64,000 bases of DNA from Flavobacterium sp. UMI-01 (GTDB lineage: Bacteria; Bacteroidota; Bacteroidia; Flavobacteriales; Flavobacteriaceae), in contig NZ_BPLU01000008.1 of NCBI RefSeq assembly GCF_019656315.1, forward strand, positions 124,001 through 188,000, in the 5' to 3' direction. Both the position numbers and the translations under genes were made by a program. The notes beneath the pieces are model-generated. The model was not told where the DNA came from, made no database searches, and saw only the letters and a program-made list of their open reading frames with translations. Shown here in pieces: positions 1 through 8,850 of this stretch. How positions within the stretch are numbered: position 1 is the stretch's first letter; every line of letters starts with the position of its first letter.

Positions 1-284
1 ACAATAGGTCTTTCAATAAGAATCGGGTGAGCTACCAGAATTTTTATAAGTTCTTCATCACTAAGGGATTTGTTTTTGTAATTTTCTATCCAAATCTTTT
101 CTTTTTGTCGAATAATTTGAAGAGGTGTAAGGTTTAATTTTTCCAAAAGAACTTTCAGTTCCTCTTCAGTAGGTGGCGTTTCAAGATATTTAATAATTTC
201 ATAATTAAGGTTGTTATCGTCCATGAAGGCTAAACAATTTCTTGATTTTCCGCATCTTGGGTTGTGGTATATTTGTATCATCAT
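1..284 (-). CDS. Arsenate reductase family protein (ArsC/YffB-like), 3' end cut by window edge
   Basis: Thioredoxin-fold ArsC/Spx-family reductase; family members reduce arsenate or act as glutathione/thioredoxin-dependent oxidoreductases in the cytoplasm. Reading the minus strand from 284 gives MMIQIYHNPRCGKSRN, with the family's N-terminal catalytic cysteine at residue 11 in the N-P-R-C-G-K-S context. The visible part ends in HPILIERPIV, the substrate-arginine region (RPI) of ArsC. About 94 residues are present; the family is about 115 long, so roughly 20 C-terminal residues lie outside the window. Two adjacent ATG codons (284 and 281) are possible starts. No ars operon partner is visible, so a true arsenate role is not proven; a YffB-type role is equally possible. 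Confidence 0.85.
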   Translation of the reverse strand, partial: MMIQIYHNPRCGKSRNCLAFMDDNNLNYEIIKYLETPPTEEELKVLLEKLNLTPLQIIRQKEKIWIENYKNKSLSDEELIKILVAHPILIERPI

Positions 285-389
285 GTTTTTTTACGAGTCG
301 AGTTAAAATTTTATAAGATATAATTGCTAAAATAGTTGCTAAAATACCATTTGATATTATATCTTAGTGCTAAATAAATTGTAAATTAC

Positions 390-1304
390 ATGTTTGTTGA
401 GCAAGGTGTCACATCAGGAAATAAATTTTGGAAATATATCATTGGTTCCTTACTGCTAATTGCGATTTCATTTTTAGGACAAATTCCCTTATTATTGGGA
501 ATATTTTACCACGTTTTTTTTAATAAGGCTACGTATCCAACGACAAATAAAGAATTAATGCATTTTTTTGATGCTAATGTGATTTTGTTACTGATTTTAC
601 TGCCTTCAGTTTTAGCACTTTTTGGTTTTTTTTACATCATACGCCGTTGGCACCAACAAAGCATTCGTTCAATAACAACTTCCCGAAAAAAAATAGATAG
701 CAAAAGAATTTTATTTTCGTTTAGCATTTGGTCTGTATTTATTGCTCTAACGACTTTAGGAGATTATATTTTAAATCCGAACCAATTTGTTTTCAATTTT
801 AATCCTACGGCATTCATTATTTTAGTAATAGTTGGAGGCTGTTTAATCCCTTTTCAAACCAGTCTTGAGGAATATGTTTTTAGAGGGTACTTGATGCAAG
901 GTTTTGCAAATTTGGCTAAGAATAAATGGTTTCCTCTTTTGATGACGTCTGTTTTATTTGGGTTGATGCATTTTTTTAATCCAGAAGTTTCAAAAATGGG
1001 AAATATTATTTTTGTTTATTACATTGGGACAGGATTGTTTTTGGGTATTATTACCTTGATGGATGAAGGAATGGAGTTGGCTCTAGGGTTCCATGCTGCT
1101 AACAATTTGGTAAGCGCTTTGTTAGTGACAACCGATTGGTCGGCTTTTCAAACGAATTCCATTTTAAAAGATATTTCAATTCCAGAAGCAGGATTTGATA
1201 TTATTTTGCCTGTGTTTGTAATATACCCGATGCTTTTATTTATCTTTAGTCGTAAATACCAATGGATAAATTGGAAAGAAAAATTAACTGGAATAATACA
1301 CTAA
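390..1304 (+). CDS. CPBP family intramembrane glutamic endopeptidase
   Basis: Polytopic inner-membrane protein of the CPBP (CAAX protease and bacteriocin-processing, Abi) family, 304 aa with about eight hydrophobic segments. The three family motifs are visible: EEYVFRG around residue 160 (paired glutamates, arginine), FGLMHF around 190 (histidine) and GFHAANN around 230 (histidine/asparagine). These residues form the intramembrane glutamate protease site in characterised members. It lies 26 nt upstream of menE on the same strand, so the two are probably co-transcribed, but no functional link is evident. The substrate is unknown. Confidence 0.85.
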   Translation: MFVEQGVTSGNKFWKYIIGSLLLIAISFLGQIPLLLGIFYHVFFNKATYPTTNKELMHFFDANVILLLILLPSVLALFGFFYIIRRWHQQSIRSITTSRKKIDSKRILFSFSIWSVFIALTTLGDYILNPNQFVFNFNPTAFIILVIVGGCLIPFQTSLEEYVFRGYLMQGFANLAKNKWFPLLMTSVLFGLMHFFNPEVSKMGNIIFVYYIGTGLFLGIITLMDEGMELALGFHAANNLVSALLVTTDWSAFQTNSILKDISIPEAGFDIILPVFVIYPMLLFIFSRKYQWINWKEKLTGIIH

Positions 1305-1330
1305 CTACATAATAAACACAACTAACAACA

Positions 1331-2380
1331 ATGAGAAATGTTACTTATAAAAACGTTCACAATCGCTTTCGATTAAATGGAGTTTATTTAAGCAAAGAAG
1401 ATTTAATTCATGTTTCCTATTCTTTGGTCAAAGAAGGAGATGAATTCGAAAAGTCAATTGGGGATTTTTTGCTGGATTGGTTTGATGATAAACCTTATAT
1501 CGATTTGCAAACATCAGGAACCACAGGCGTGCCAAAAGTACTTCGAACAGTGAAACAAACCATGGTCAATTCGGCTTTGGCTACGGGAGATTTTTTCGAA
1601 CTAAAACCAGGAGATAAGGCATTGTATTGTTTGCCTACACGATTTATTGCGGGTAAAATGATGCTGGTGCGCAGTTTTATTCTAGGGCTAGATATCGATT
1701 TTGTCGCACCTACTTCCAATCCATTGGAACGCAACGAAACGGTCTATGATTTTGCAGCAATGGTTCCTTTACAGGCTAAAAATTCGATTCCTGAATTAAG
1801 AAATGTTAAGAAATTAATTATTGGGGGTGCGCAAATGAGTAAAGAGCTAGAAAAAAGTTTGTTGAAAATTAATACTAAAGTTTATGAAACTTATGGTATG
1901 ACTGAAACGATGACTCATATTGCCGCCAAAAAGATAGGGGAGAAGGCTTTTACAGTTCTGCCTAGAATTAAAATTTCGCAAAATGACCAAAAATGCTTGG
2001 TAATTGATGCGCCAAGAGTTGCCAAAGAGCCTATTGTTACAAATGATATCGTCGAAGTTTTAAATGAAAAACAATTTATTTTCTTAGGGCGTATTGATAA
2101 TGTAGTCAACAGTGGAGGTATTAAGATGCTTCCTGAGCAGATTGAAGAAAAATTGTCAAATGCTATTAGTGAAAAGTTTTTTGTAGGTGGAATTCCAGAT
2201 GATTTATTGGGTGAAAAATTAGTTTTAGTAGTTGAAGGGCCTGAAAGAGATATTGATGAATCGATTTTTGATGTTTTGGATAAATATGAAAAACCAAAGA
2301 AAATATTCTTTGTAGATAAATTTTCAGAAACTGATAATGGAAAAATTAAGCGCAAAGAAATTTTAGCAACTTTGCAATAA
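1331..2380 (+). CDS. menE: o-Succinylbenzoate--CoA ligase (AMP-forming), short form
   Basis: ANL-superfamily acyl-CoA synthetase, probably MenE, which activates o-succinylbenzoate with CoA and ATP in menaquinone synthesis. Visible motifs: phosphate-binding TSGTTGVPK near residue 61, YGMTET near 187, GRIDNVVNSGG near 257 and a C-terminal NGKIKRKEI with the adenylation lysine. At 349 aa it is shorter than E. coli MenE (about 450), as is usual in Flavobacteria, where the N-terminal part is reduced. No other men gene is in the window, so MenE rests on length, motif pattern and lineage; another small acyl-CoA ligase cannot be fully excluded. Confidence 0.75.
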   Translation: MRNVTYKNVHNRFRLNGVYLSKEDLIHVSYSLVKEGDEFEKSIGDFLLDWFDDKPYIDLQTSGTTGVPKVLRTVKQTMVNSALATGDFFELKPGDKALYCLPTRFIAGKMMLVRSFILGLDIDFVAPTSNPLERNETVYDFAAMVPLQAKNSIPELRNVKKLIIGGAQMSKELEKSLLKINTKVYETYGMTETMTHIAAKKIGEKAFTVLPRIKISQNDQKCLVIDAPRVAKEPIVTNDIVEVLNEKQFIFLGRIDNVVNSGGIKMLPEQIEEKLSNAISEKFFVGGIPDDLLGEKLVLVVEGPERDIDESIFDVLDKYEKPKKIFFVDKFSETDNGKIKRKEILATLQ

Positions 2381-2400
2381 CCAAAGTTATATTAAATAAA

Positions 2401-2436
2401 CGAGCCTATTGATTTCTTAATAGGCTCGTTTTTTTT
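2401..2436 (+). terminator. Intrinsic terminator after menE
   Basis: Perfect 10-bp stem CGAGCCTATT (2401-2410) / AATAGGCTCG (2419-2428) followed by eight T. It ends the CPBP-menE unit and lies before the convergent DoxX gene. Confidence 0.9.
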
Positions 2437-2473
2437 CGTTCATACACGAAATGTAATAGAATTTTGATTTCTT

Positions 2474-2896
2474 TTATTGTTGCATTTTAAAATAATAATC
2501 GGCTGAATTTTTTCCGCTTCCGTAAAACATAAAGAAGATGCATACCGCTAAGGTTAACACAGCTATAAGTAAGTTTTGAGATGGCATATCTCCCATAATA
2601 TTTACGATAACAGCACCTAGGAGTATGGGAAGTTGTGCTGTTATTGCCCATCGGGTGAGTAATCCAAATACAATCATAATCCCCCCAATCATGTGAGCAG
2701 GAGCGATATAATGGACTAAGAACATTCCGCCTCCAATTTTATCTATTGGCGAAATTAAATCAACTAAATATTGAATATTGGTAATGAATTCGACTCCTTT
2801 CATGAATAAAAACACTCCCAGAGCAATTCTAACTAAATCTATAGATAAATAAGTGTGCGCATTTGCCCATTTATTCAAGCTTTTAACGTTGTTCAT
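2474..2896 (-). CDS. DoxX family membrane protein
   Basis: Small inner-membrane protein of 140 aa with four predicted membrane segments, matching the DoxX/DoxD family in size and pattern (first helix near residues 20-40 with VRIALGVFLFMKGVEF; GLLTRW loop near 80). DoxX proteins are often linked to redox homeostasis but the biochemical role here is unknown. It is transcribed alone on the minus strand, 77 nt downstream of the carboxylase gene start side and convergent to menE. Confidence 0.75.
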   Translation of the reverse strand: MNNVKSLNKWANAHTYLSIDLVRIALGVFLFMKGVEFITNIQYLVDLISPIDKIGGGMFLVHYIAPAHMIGGIMIVFGLLTRWAITAQLPILLGAVIVNIMGDMPSQNLLIAVLTLAVCIFFMFYGSGKNSADYYFKMQQ

Positions 2897-2973
2897 AAGG
2901 CTATAGTTTTATTGGGTTAATACACTAAGGTAGTGATTTTTAAAACAATAGCAAAAGGAATGCATCGGAAATT

Positions 2974-4602
2974 TTAAACTTGAATAACGCCTAAATTGAA
3001 TTGTTTATCAATGGGAGCATGATTTGCTGCTTCAATTCCCATCGAAATCCAAGTTCGGGTATCTAGCGGGTCTATTATGGCGTCTGTCCATAAACGCGCC
3101 GCGGCATAGTAAGGCGATACTTGCTCGTCGTACTTGGCTTTGATTTTGGTAAAGAGTTCGTTTTCCTTAGCCTCATCAATGGTTTCTCCTTTGGCTTTTA
3201 GTGCCGAAGCTTCAATTTGTGCCAAAACCTTAGCGGCTTGTGTGCCTCCCATTACAGCTAATTCAGCACTTGGCCAAGCAAAAATCAATCTTGGATCGAA
3301 TGCTTTACCACACATGGCATAATTTCCTGCTCCATAGGAATTTCCTATTACCACGGTAAATTTGGGCACTACGGAATTACTAACAGCATTCACCATCTTG
3401 GCTCCATCTTTAATGATTCCACCTTGTTCTGATTTGGAGCCAACCATAAATCCTGTGACATCTTGAAGGAAAACTAATGGGATTTTCTTTTGGTTGCAAT
3501 TGGCTATAAAACGTGTGGCTTTATCGGCGCTATCGGAGTAAATGACACCGCCAAACTGCATTTCACCTTTTTTAGTTTTGACTACTTTACGTTGGTTCGC
3601 TACAATACCTACAGCCCAACCATCGATACGTGCATACCCTGTAAGGATGGTTTGTCCATAGCCGTCTTTGTACGCTTCAAATTCAGAATTATCAACTAAA
3701 CGGTGGATGATTTCCATCATGTCATATTGTTCGTTACGGGCTTTAGGCAAAATGCCGTACATTTCCTTTTCGTCAAGTTTAGGTTTTTCTGATTTGATTC
3801 GGTTGAATCCAGCAGGAGTATAATCTCCTAATTTGTCGATAATGTTTTTGATTTTATCAAGTGCGTCTTTATCGTCTTTGGCTTTATAATCAGTTACACC
3901 TGAGATTTCGCAATGTGTAGTGGCACCACCTAAAGTTTCGTTGTCAATCGTTTCACCAATAGCCGCTTTGACTAAATAACTACCCGCTAAGAATATACTA
4001 CCCGTTTTGTCCACAATGATGGCTTCATCACTCATAATAGGTAAGTAAGCACCTCCAGCAACACAACTTCCCATAATGGCTGCAATTTGTGTTATCCCTT
4101 TGCTGCTCATGATAGCATTGTTTCTGAAAATTCGACCAAAATGTTCTTTGTCAGGAAATATTTCATCTTGTAGCGGCAAATAGACCCCAGCACTATCAAC
4201 CAAATAGATAATAGGCAAGTTGTTTTCGATTGCTATTTCTTGTGCTCTTAGATTTTTTTTACCAGTGATGGGGAACCAAGCACCAGCTTTTACAGTGGCA
4301 TCGTTTGCAACCACGATACATTGTTTGCCTTGAATGTATCCTATTTTTACGACCACACCTCCAGAGGGACAACCTCCATGCTCTGCATACATGCCTTCTC
4401 CCGTAAAAGCTCCAATCTCAATATTTTTAGCGTCTTTATCTAGTAAATAATCGATACGTTCCCGAGCAGTCATTTTGCCCTCATTGTGAAGTTTTTGGAT
4501 GCGTTTTTCACCACCACCTAATTTAACTTGGGCAAATTTGTGCCTTAATTGAGAAACTAATAATTTATTGTGATCTTCGTTTTTATTGAAGTTTAAATCC
4601 AT
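2974..4602 (-). CDS. Acyl-CoA carboxylase, carboxyltransferase (beta) subunit
   Basis: Carboxyltransferase subunit of a biotin-dependent acyl-CoA carboxylase, 542 aa, the usual length for propionyl-/methylcrotonyl-CoA carboxylase beta chains. Sequence landmarks are the N-terminal MTARERIDYLLD, the GGCPSGG and VANDATVKAGAW blocks, and the C-terminal half with GGIIKDGAKM, SYGAGNYAMCG and WPSAELAVMGG. These resemble methylcrotonyl-CoA carboxylase beta most closely, which would place it in leucine degradation. No biotin carboxylase/BCCP alpha subunit is adjacent, so the partner must be encoded elsewhere. The acyl substrate is an inference; the enzyme class is clear. Confidence 0.85.
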   Translation of the reverse strand: MDLNFNKNEDHNKLLVSQLRHKFAQVKLGGGEKRIQKLHNEGKMTARERIDYLLDKDAKNIEIGAFTGEGMYAEHGGCPSGGVVVKIGYIQGKQCIVVANDATVKAGAWFPITGKKNLRAQEIAIENNLPIIYLVDSAGVYLPLQDEIFPDKEHFGRIFRNNAIMSSKGITQIAAIMGSCVAGGAYLPIMSDEAIIVDKTGSIFLAGSYLVKAAIGETIDNETLGGATTHCEISGVTDYKAKDDKDALDKIKNIIDKLGDYTPAGFNRIKSEKPKLDEKEMYGILPKARNEQYDMMEIIHRLVDNSEFEAYKDGYGQTILTGYARIDGWAVGIVANQRKVVKTKKGEMQFGGVIYSDSADKATRFIANCNQKKIPLVFLQDVTGFMVGSKSEQGGIIKDGAKMVNAVSNSVVPKFTVVIGNSYGAGNYAMCGKAFDPRLIFAWPSAELAVMGGTQAAKVLAQIEASALKAKGETIDEAKENELFTKIKAKYDEQVSPYYAAARLWTDAIIDPLDTRTWISMGIEAANHAPIDKQFNLGVIQV

Positions 4603-4695
4603 GGGAGTTAGGGTTTACTTTTGTTTGGGCTAAATTACAAAAACCAATGAAAATTTAATAAAAGATTTCCATTGGTATTTCCTTTTTTGAGTTGC

Positions 4696-5436
4696 TTAAA
4701 CTAAGTTCAATTGCAGTGCAAAACAATTTTTATCTTCTTTGGTTATACTAAAAACAATTGCTTCGTCGGTGATGTATTCATGAATGGCTACTTGGTCTCG
4801 TAAAGAAAGCTCTTTCATGAAGTTCATTTCGAAACTTTTAATTTTTTGTTTCAAAATAATGTTTTCATCAACTACATCCATACACCATTCTAAGTACTTG
4901 ACATGATTCACATGGTTGACAATATCCAAGTCAGAAAGAATTACGGTTTTGCCAAATACCTCTTCTTTTTCAGGATTAATGTTGATTTTGGAAAAACTTT
5001 CATGTGTGGCTTTTTGATGTGGGAATAACTGAAAATGCTCGTGGTTTAAAGCCAAAGGTTCAGGACGGCGTTTTTCAGTGTTAAATACAGCCCAAAAAGT
5101 TTCGCAACCGATTATCTTTTTTCCATTGCGATAAATTTCGAGTGCCCTTACCGAACGGGAATTTTCAAGAGTGTTAATCCAGGTTTTTACTGTAACAGTA
5201 TCTTTCCATTGTGGTAGCGAATCGATTTCTACCCGCATACGGCTTAAAACCCACGCTTGGTTGAATTCTTGCATATCGCTGAAACTGATGCCTCCTAAAT
5301 CAGCGTGAGTTGCCGCAGTAAGCTGGAGAATATTGCACAATTCGGTATATTTTAAACAACCTGAAGGGAGGCATTGTGTAAAATTGATTTCGAATTCTTT
5401 AAGCAGTACGGAAGTAAAATTAGGGGCTATTGGCAT
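4696..5436 (-). CDS. Acyl-ACP thioesterase (FatA/FatB-like)
   Basis: Double-hotdog thioesterase of 246 aa that should release free fatty acids from acyl carrier protein. The first hotdog contains the long-helix motif with the THADLGGISFSDM region near residue 42 and a WVLSRMRVEI strand near 63; the second holds DLDIVNHVNHVKYLEW near 172, corresponding to the DxDxxxHVNNxxY segment that carries the catalytic Asn/His of acyl-ACP thioesterases. It lies 63 nt downstream of miaA, same strand. Bacterial members act on branched or straight acyl-ACPs; the preferred chain length cannot be read from sequence. Confidence 0.85.
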   Translation of the reverse strand: MPIAPNFTSVLLKEFEINFTQCLPSGCLKYTELCNILQLTAATHADLGGISFSDMQEFNQAWVLSRMRVEIDSLPQWKDTVTVKTWINTLENSRSVRALEIYRNGKKIIGCETFWAVFNTEKRRPEPLALNHEHFQLFPHQKATHESFSKININPEKEEVFGKTVILSDLDIVNHVNHVKYLEWCMDVVDENIILKQKIKSFEMNFMKELSLRDQVAIHEYITDEAIVFSITKEDKNCFALQLNLV

Positions 5437-5499
5437 TTGTTAGGTATTGTATTTAAAAGTTTTGCTAATATAAATGCAAAATATGAAAATTAGAATAAA

Positions 5500-6417
5500 T
5501 TACAACTGGCTCTGAATATAATCAACGATCGTAGGAAGAGGTGTTTGAAAGTCAAACCACTTTGTGTTTTCCTCTCGTTTGAACCAAGTGAGTTGGCGTT
5601 TGGCAAAACGGCGGGTATTTTTCTTGATTTCTTCGATAGCAAAATCCAATGTAACTTCTTTATCAAAGTATTGAAATAGTTCTCTATAACCTACAGTTTG
5701 CAAAGCATTTAAGTTTTTGTGAGGATAAAGATTTTTAGCTTCTGCAACTAATCCTTCTTGAATCATAATATCCACTCGTTGATTGATGCGTTGGTACATT
5801 ATGGAACGTTCAGCTTCTAGTCCGATGAGGATAGGAGTGAAGGATCTGTTGCTTTTTTTGAGGTTCAAAAAAGAAGAATAGGGTTGTCCTGTGCCGATAC
5901 AAACTTCTATAAAACGCATCATACGTTGTGGGTTGAGAAGTGTTTGTGGATTTTCGGATGTGAGTTTTTTATAATAATTGGAATCTAATTTTTGCAATTG
6001 TTCTTGTAAGTAGCCAATGCCTAGTTTTTCATAGGATGTAGTGATTGAGGAACGAATACTAGGATCAATGTCGGGAAAGCTGTCAAATCCTTTTAGTACA
6101 GCATTCACATATAAACCTGAACCACCTACAAGAACTACATAATCATTGGATTGAAAAAGAGTATCAATGAGTGCAATAGCTTCTTTTTCATAATCGCCTA
6201 CAGTGTAGTTCTCAAAAATAGTTTTATTTTGAATGAAATGATGTGGTGCTGCGGCTAATTCCTCTGGATGGGGTACGGCGGTTCCTATGGCCATTTCTTT
6301 ATAAAACTGACGGCTATCGCAAGAAACAATCTCGCATTGGAAATGATTAGCTAATTGAATACTCAAAGCTGTTTTGCCTATTGCTGTGGGACCGATGATG
6401 GTAATTAAATATTTCAT
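5500..6417 (-). CDS. miaA: tRNA dimethylallyltransferase
   Basis: Transfers a dimethylallyl group from DMAPP to N6 of A37 in tRNAs that read codons starting with U. The 305-aa protein has the Walker A P-loop GPTAIGKTALS at residues 9-19, the substrate-contact segment SCDSRQFY near 33, GGSGLY near 98 and the conserved QTVGYRELFQYF segment near 240. Length and motif order are normal. The start ATG at 6417 places the P-loop at the family position. The gene is followed by the acyl-ACP thioesterase and preceded by a structured non-coding element at 6421-6570. Confidence 0.95.
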   Translation of the reverse strand: MKYLITIIGPTAIGKTALSIQLANHFQCEIVSCDSRQFYKEMAIGTAVPHPEELAAAPHHFIQNKTIFENYTVGDYEKEAIALIDTLFQSNDYVVLVGGSGLYVNAVLKGFDSFPDIDPSIRSSITTSYEKLGIGYLQEQLQKLDSNYYKKLTSENPQTLLNPQRMMRFIEVCIGTGQPYSSFLNLKKSNRSFTPILIGLEAERSIMYQRINQRVDIMIQEGLVAEAKNLYPHKNLNALQTVGYRELFQYFDKEVTLDFAIEEIKKNTRRFAKRQLTWFKREENTKWFDFQTPLPTIVDYIQSQL

Positions 6418-6420
6418 GAC

Positions 6421-6570
6421 GTTTTGTAGCCCAGATAGAAACGAAAACCCCGGACGGTTGCAAGTTAGTATTTCTTGTTGTAAAAGAGCGACTTTAGGAG
6501 CTCCTTTTACGACTTAGAAATACAATTTGCAAGCGGAGGAGTTGTAGTGAATAGCTGGAAAGAGCTCCTT
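6421..6570 (+). ncRNA. Structured intergenic element resembling the Flavo-1 RNA class
   Basis: The gap between the K+ channel gene and miaA carries a block with the pattern TAGCCCAGATAGAAACGAAA ... GCGGAG ... GAATAGCTGGAAAGAGCTCC. This arrangement (TAGCCC-GAT-GAAACG at one end, AGC-GGGA-AGCTCC-like at the other) is what I recall of a dispersed flavobacterial intergenic element, described as the Flavo-1 motif. A nested hairpin is visible: GCAA (6460-6463) with TTGC (6527-6530), GTATTTCT (6468-6475) with AGAAATAC (6516-6523) and GTAAAAG (6480-6486) with CTTTTAC (6504-6510). The match to Flavo-1 is from memory and the strand follows the recalled consensus; the folding potential is seen directly. 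Confidence 0.5.
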
Positions 6571-6573
6571 ATT

Positions 6574-7407
6574 TTATTTGTTAAGACTATGACCGCAGTT
6601 GTGACAAAAACGAGCATTTTTGGGGTAATCGTCTGTACCACAACCTGGACAAGGGGTTTCAGGGTGCGGAATGGTTTTTTGATGTGATTTGGCAATTTCA
6701 GCAGTTACAATTCCTGTAGGAACCGCAATGATGCCATAACCCAAAATCATGACCAAAGACGCAATGAATTGGCCTAATGGGGTGACGGGTGAAATATCGC
6801 CGTATCCAACTGTGGTGAGGGTTACAATGGTCCAGTAAATCCCAGCGGGTATGCTGGTGAAACCACTTTGTTCACCTTCGACAACATACATTATTGAGCC
6901 AATCAAAATAGTGATAATTAATACAAAATAGATAAAAACGACAATTTTACCTTTACTCGCGTTAATGGCTTGTTTTAGTTGGACGGATTGGCTATGAAAT
7001 TGGGGATGATTAACAATTTTGAACAAACGTAAAAGTCGTAACGAACGGACAACAGTAAATACATTAGACCCCACAAAAATAAATGTAAGGTACATGGGTA
7101 AAATAGCCAGAAAGTCGATTATGCCATAGAAACTAAAAATATACTTCCAAGGTCTGTTGATACTGAGGATGCGAAGGGCATACTCTATAGTAAAAAAAAC
7201 AGTGATTATCCATTCTAAAAAAACGAGTTCAAAATGGTATTTGAAATTGAAATTGGCTACGGTTTCTAGCATCACTAATAATACACTAAGTAAAATTAAG
7301 CCAAGTAAAACCAAATCAAAAATGCGACCAGCCTTAGTACTTGTCCCATAGATGATGATATAAGTATGCTGTTTGAAGCGTTCGTATTTTGATTTGATAT
7401 GCTGCAT
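6574..7407 (-). CDS. Voltage-gated-like K+ channel with C-terminal zinc ribbon
   Basis: Six-transmembrane ion channel of 277 aa. S1-S4 occupy about residues 25-145; the S4 segment carries regularly spaced arginines (VVRSLRLLRLFKIV near 121-134), indicating a voltage-sensor-like helix. The pore loop has the K+ selectivity filter TVGYGD in TLTTVGYGDISPVTPLG near 195-211, followed by S6. The tail ends with CPGCGTDDYP...FCHNCGHSLNK, a four-cysteine zinc-ribbon-like module. It should conduct K+ across the inner membrane. It starts 3 nt after the stop of the exonuclease gene (7411), so the two are co-transcribed, which may be only a chromosomal arrangement. The zinc ribbon is the uncommon part. Confidence 0.88.
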   Translation of the reverse strand: MQHIKSKYERFKQHTYIIIYGTSTKAGRIFDLVLLGLILLSVLLVMLETVANFNFKYHFELVFLEWIITVFFTIEYALRILSINRPWKYIFSFYGIIDFLAILPMYLTFIFVGSNVFTVVRSLRLLRLFKIVNHPQFHSQSVQLKQAINASKGKIVVFIYFVLIITILIGSIMYVVEGEQSGFTSIPAGIYWTIVTLTTVGYGDISPVTPLGQFIASLVMILGYGIIAVPTGIVTAEIAKSHQKTIPHPETPCPGCGTDDYPKNARFCHNCGHSLNK

Positions 7408-7410
7408 AAA

Positions 7411-8772
7411 TTAGAATTTGATGATTTTATGCCCTTTGTTTTTTTTGAGATAAGATTGGATAATGTGTTTGGTATCTCTGTAATTGGACATTGGGATTAA
7501 GATGTTTTTAAGAATCTCGGGATTGTTGATCTGGTAATTCAAATCATAAAAAGCATATCCTTTTAATTGTCCGTTTTCGATTAATAATGCCGAGCGTTCG
7601 CTAATGGTGCGGCCTCGATCAATAATAATCATGTTCACCGTATCAAAATTGTTTTTGTCAATGAATTTTTTGACGCGAAGGTTGTACTCCTCGGTTGAGA
7701 TAACTCCAATGCAAGCGCCATCACATTCTTTAATCTTATGCTTGAAACAAGCAGACTTAGTTAAGTATAAACCAGTAAGTTTCTGGCACAATTGATAATC
7801 ATCGGTGATGCGAAAGAGAGCATTTTTACCATTGATTTCATTGTTGTACGAAGTGATTTCTTTTTTACGTCCGTCTGTTTTTTGTAATTTTAAGTTGAGG
7901 TACCCATTATGGTCTTTTTCAGCGTAAATGGACCAAGGCAAGTTGTGCTTTTGGGGAATTCGGTTGTGAATAGGACGGTTGATTTTGATGGCTTCAGCTT
8001 CTTTTAAAAAAGAAATTAATTCAGTGCCAGTTTCTTCATAAGTCACCTCAAAAACATCTTTTTGAATTTTTTTAGCAGTTTTGGTGATGCCTGTGAAAAT
8101 TTGATTTACTCTTTTTTTGATGTTCCTACTTTTGCCAATATGGATGATAGTACCCGCTTGATTATGGATGTAAAAAACACCTGTTTTAGAAGGTAATTTG
8201 TTGATGATGTCTTGGAGTTTCGGAGAAATGCCTTTTTCTATTTCAAGTTTGATAAAATCTTTGACGATTGTTTTTTCGACATCTTTTTCTAACAGCATTT
8301 TGAATAATTTGACTGTTGCCAACGCATCTCCGCTAGCGCGATGTCTATCAGTTACAGGGATGCCTAAGGCTCTAACTAATTTGCCTAAACTGTATGAGGC
8401 TTGTTCTGGAATTAGTTTTTTGGCTAAATCGACAGTACAAATGGTGTGTGATTGAAAATCATATCCTAAACGACGAAACTCGGTGCGTAGGATACGGTAG
8501 TCAAAACTGGCATTATGAGCCACAATAACACAATCAGAAGTTATTTCTATAATTCGTTTTGCAATTTCGTAAAATTTAGGAGCCGAACGCAACATAGCAT
8601 TGTTAATACCAGTGAGCTGTATAACAAAAGGCTGAATAGGAATTTCGGGATTGACTAAACTGATGAACTGATCTGTAATTTCGTGCCCATCAAATTTGTA
8701 GATAGCAATTTCTGTAATTCCTTCTTCGTTGAATTGCCCTCCAGTAGTTTCTATGTCTAGTATTGCGTACAA
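7411..8772 (-). CDS. DnaQ-like 3'-5' exonuclease fused to a GIY-YIG (UvrC/Cho-like) nuclease domain
   Basis: Two-nuclease fusion of 453 aa. Residues 1-165 form a DEDDh exonuclease: AILDIETTGG (Asp6, Glu8) at the start, IVAHNASFDYRIL near 101, and HRASGDALATVKLF near 143 with the His and last Asp. After a linker, KTGVFYIHNQAGTIIHIGKS near 196 begins a GIY-YIG domain as in the UvrC N-terminus and Cho, ending with a cysteine-containing region (CFKHKIKECDGACIGVIS) typical of UvrC-like proteins. It probably acts in DNA repair or proofreading-linked cleavage. It is not the replicative epsilon subunit or full UvrC (no HhH or C-terminal RNase H part). Confidence 0.88.
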   Translation of the reverse strand: MYAILDIETTGGQFNEEGITEIAIYKFDGHEITDQFISLVNPEIPIQPFVIQLTGINNAMLRSAPKFYEIAKRIIEITSDCVIVAHNASFDYRILRTEFRRLGYDFQSHTICTVDLAKKLIPEQASYSLGKLVRALGIPVTDRHRASGDALATVKLFKMLLEKDVEKTIVKDFIKLEIEKGISPKLQDIINKLPSKTGVFYIHNQAGTIIHIGKSRNIKKRVNQIFTGITKTAKKIQKDVFEVTYEETGTELISFLKEAEAIKINRPIHNRIPQKHNLPWSIYAEKDHNGYLNLKLQKTDGRKKEITSYNNEINGKNALFRITDDYQLCQKLTGLYLTKSACFKHKIKECDGACIGVISTEEYNLRVKKFIDKNNFDTVNMIIIDRGRTISERSALLIENGQLKGYAFYDLNYQINNPEILKNILIPMSNYRDTKHIIQSYLKKNKGHKIIKF

Positions 8773-8850
8773 ATTAGTATTCGGTTTTCAGTTTATAAGT
8801 GTTCAGATTTAATTTGAAATCAAAAATCGTTAATTAATAATCCTCAATGA

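Noticed and set aside
1915..2355. 146-codon open frame opposite menE
   Set aside because: It is antisense to a clear enzyme gene, Ser/Thr-rich in the way expected of a shadow frame, and has no promoter or motif.
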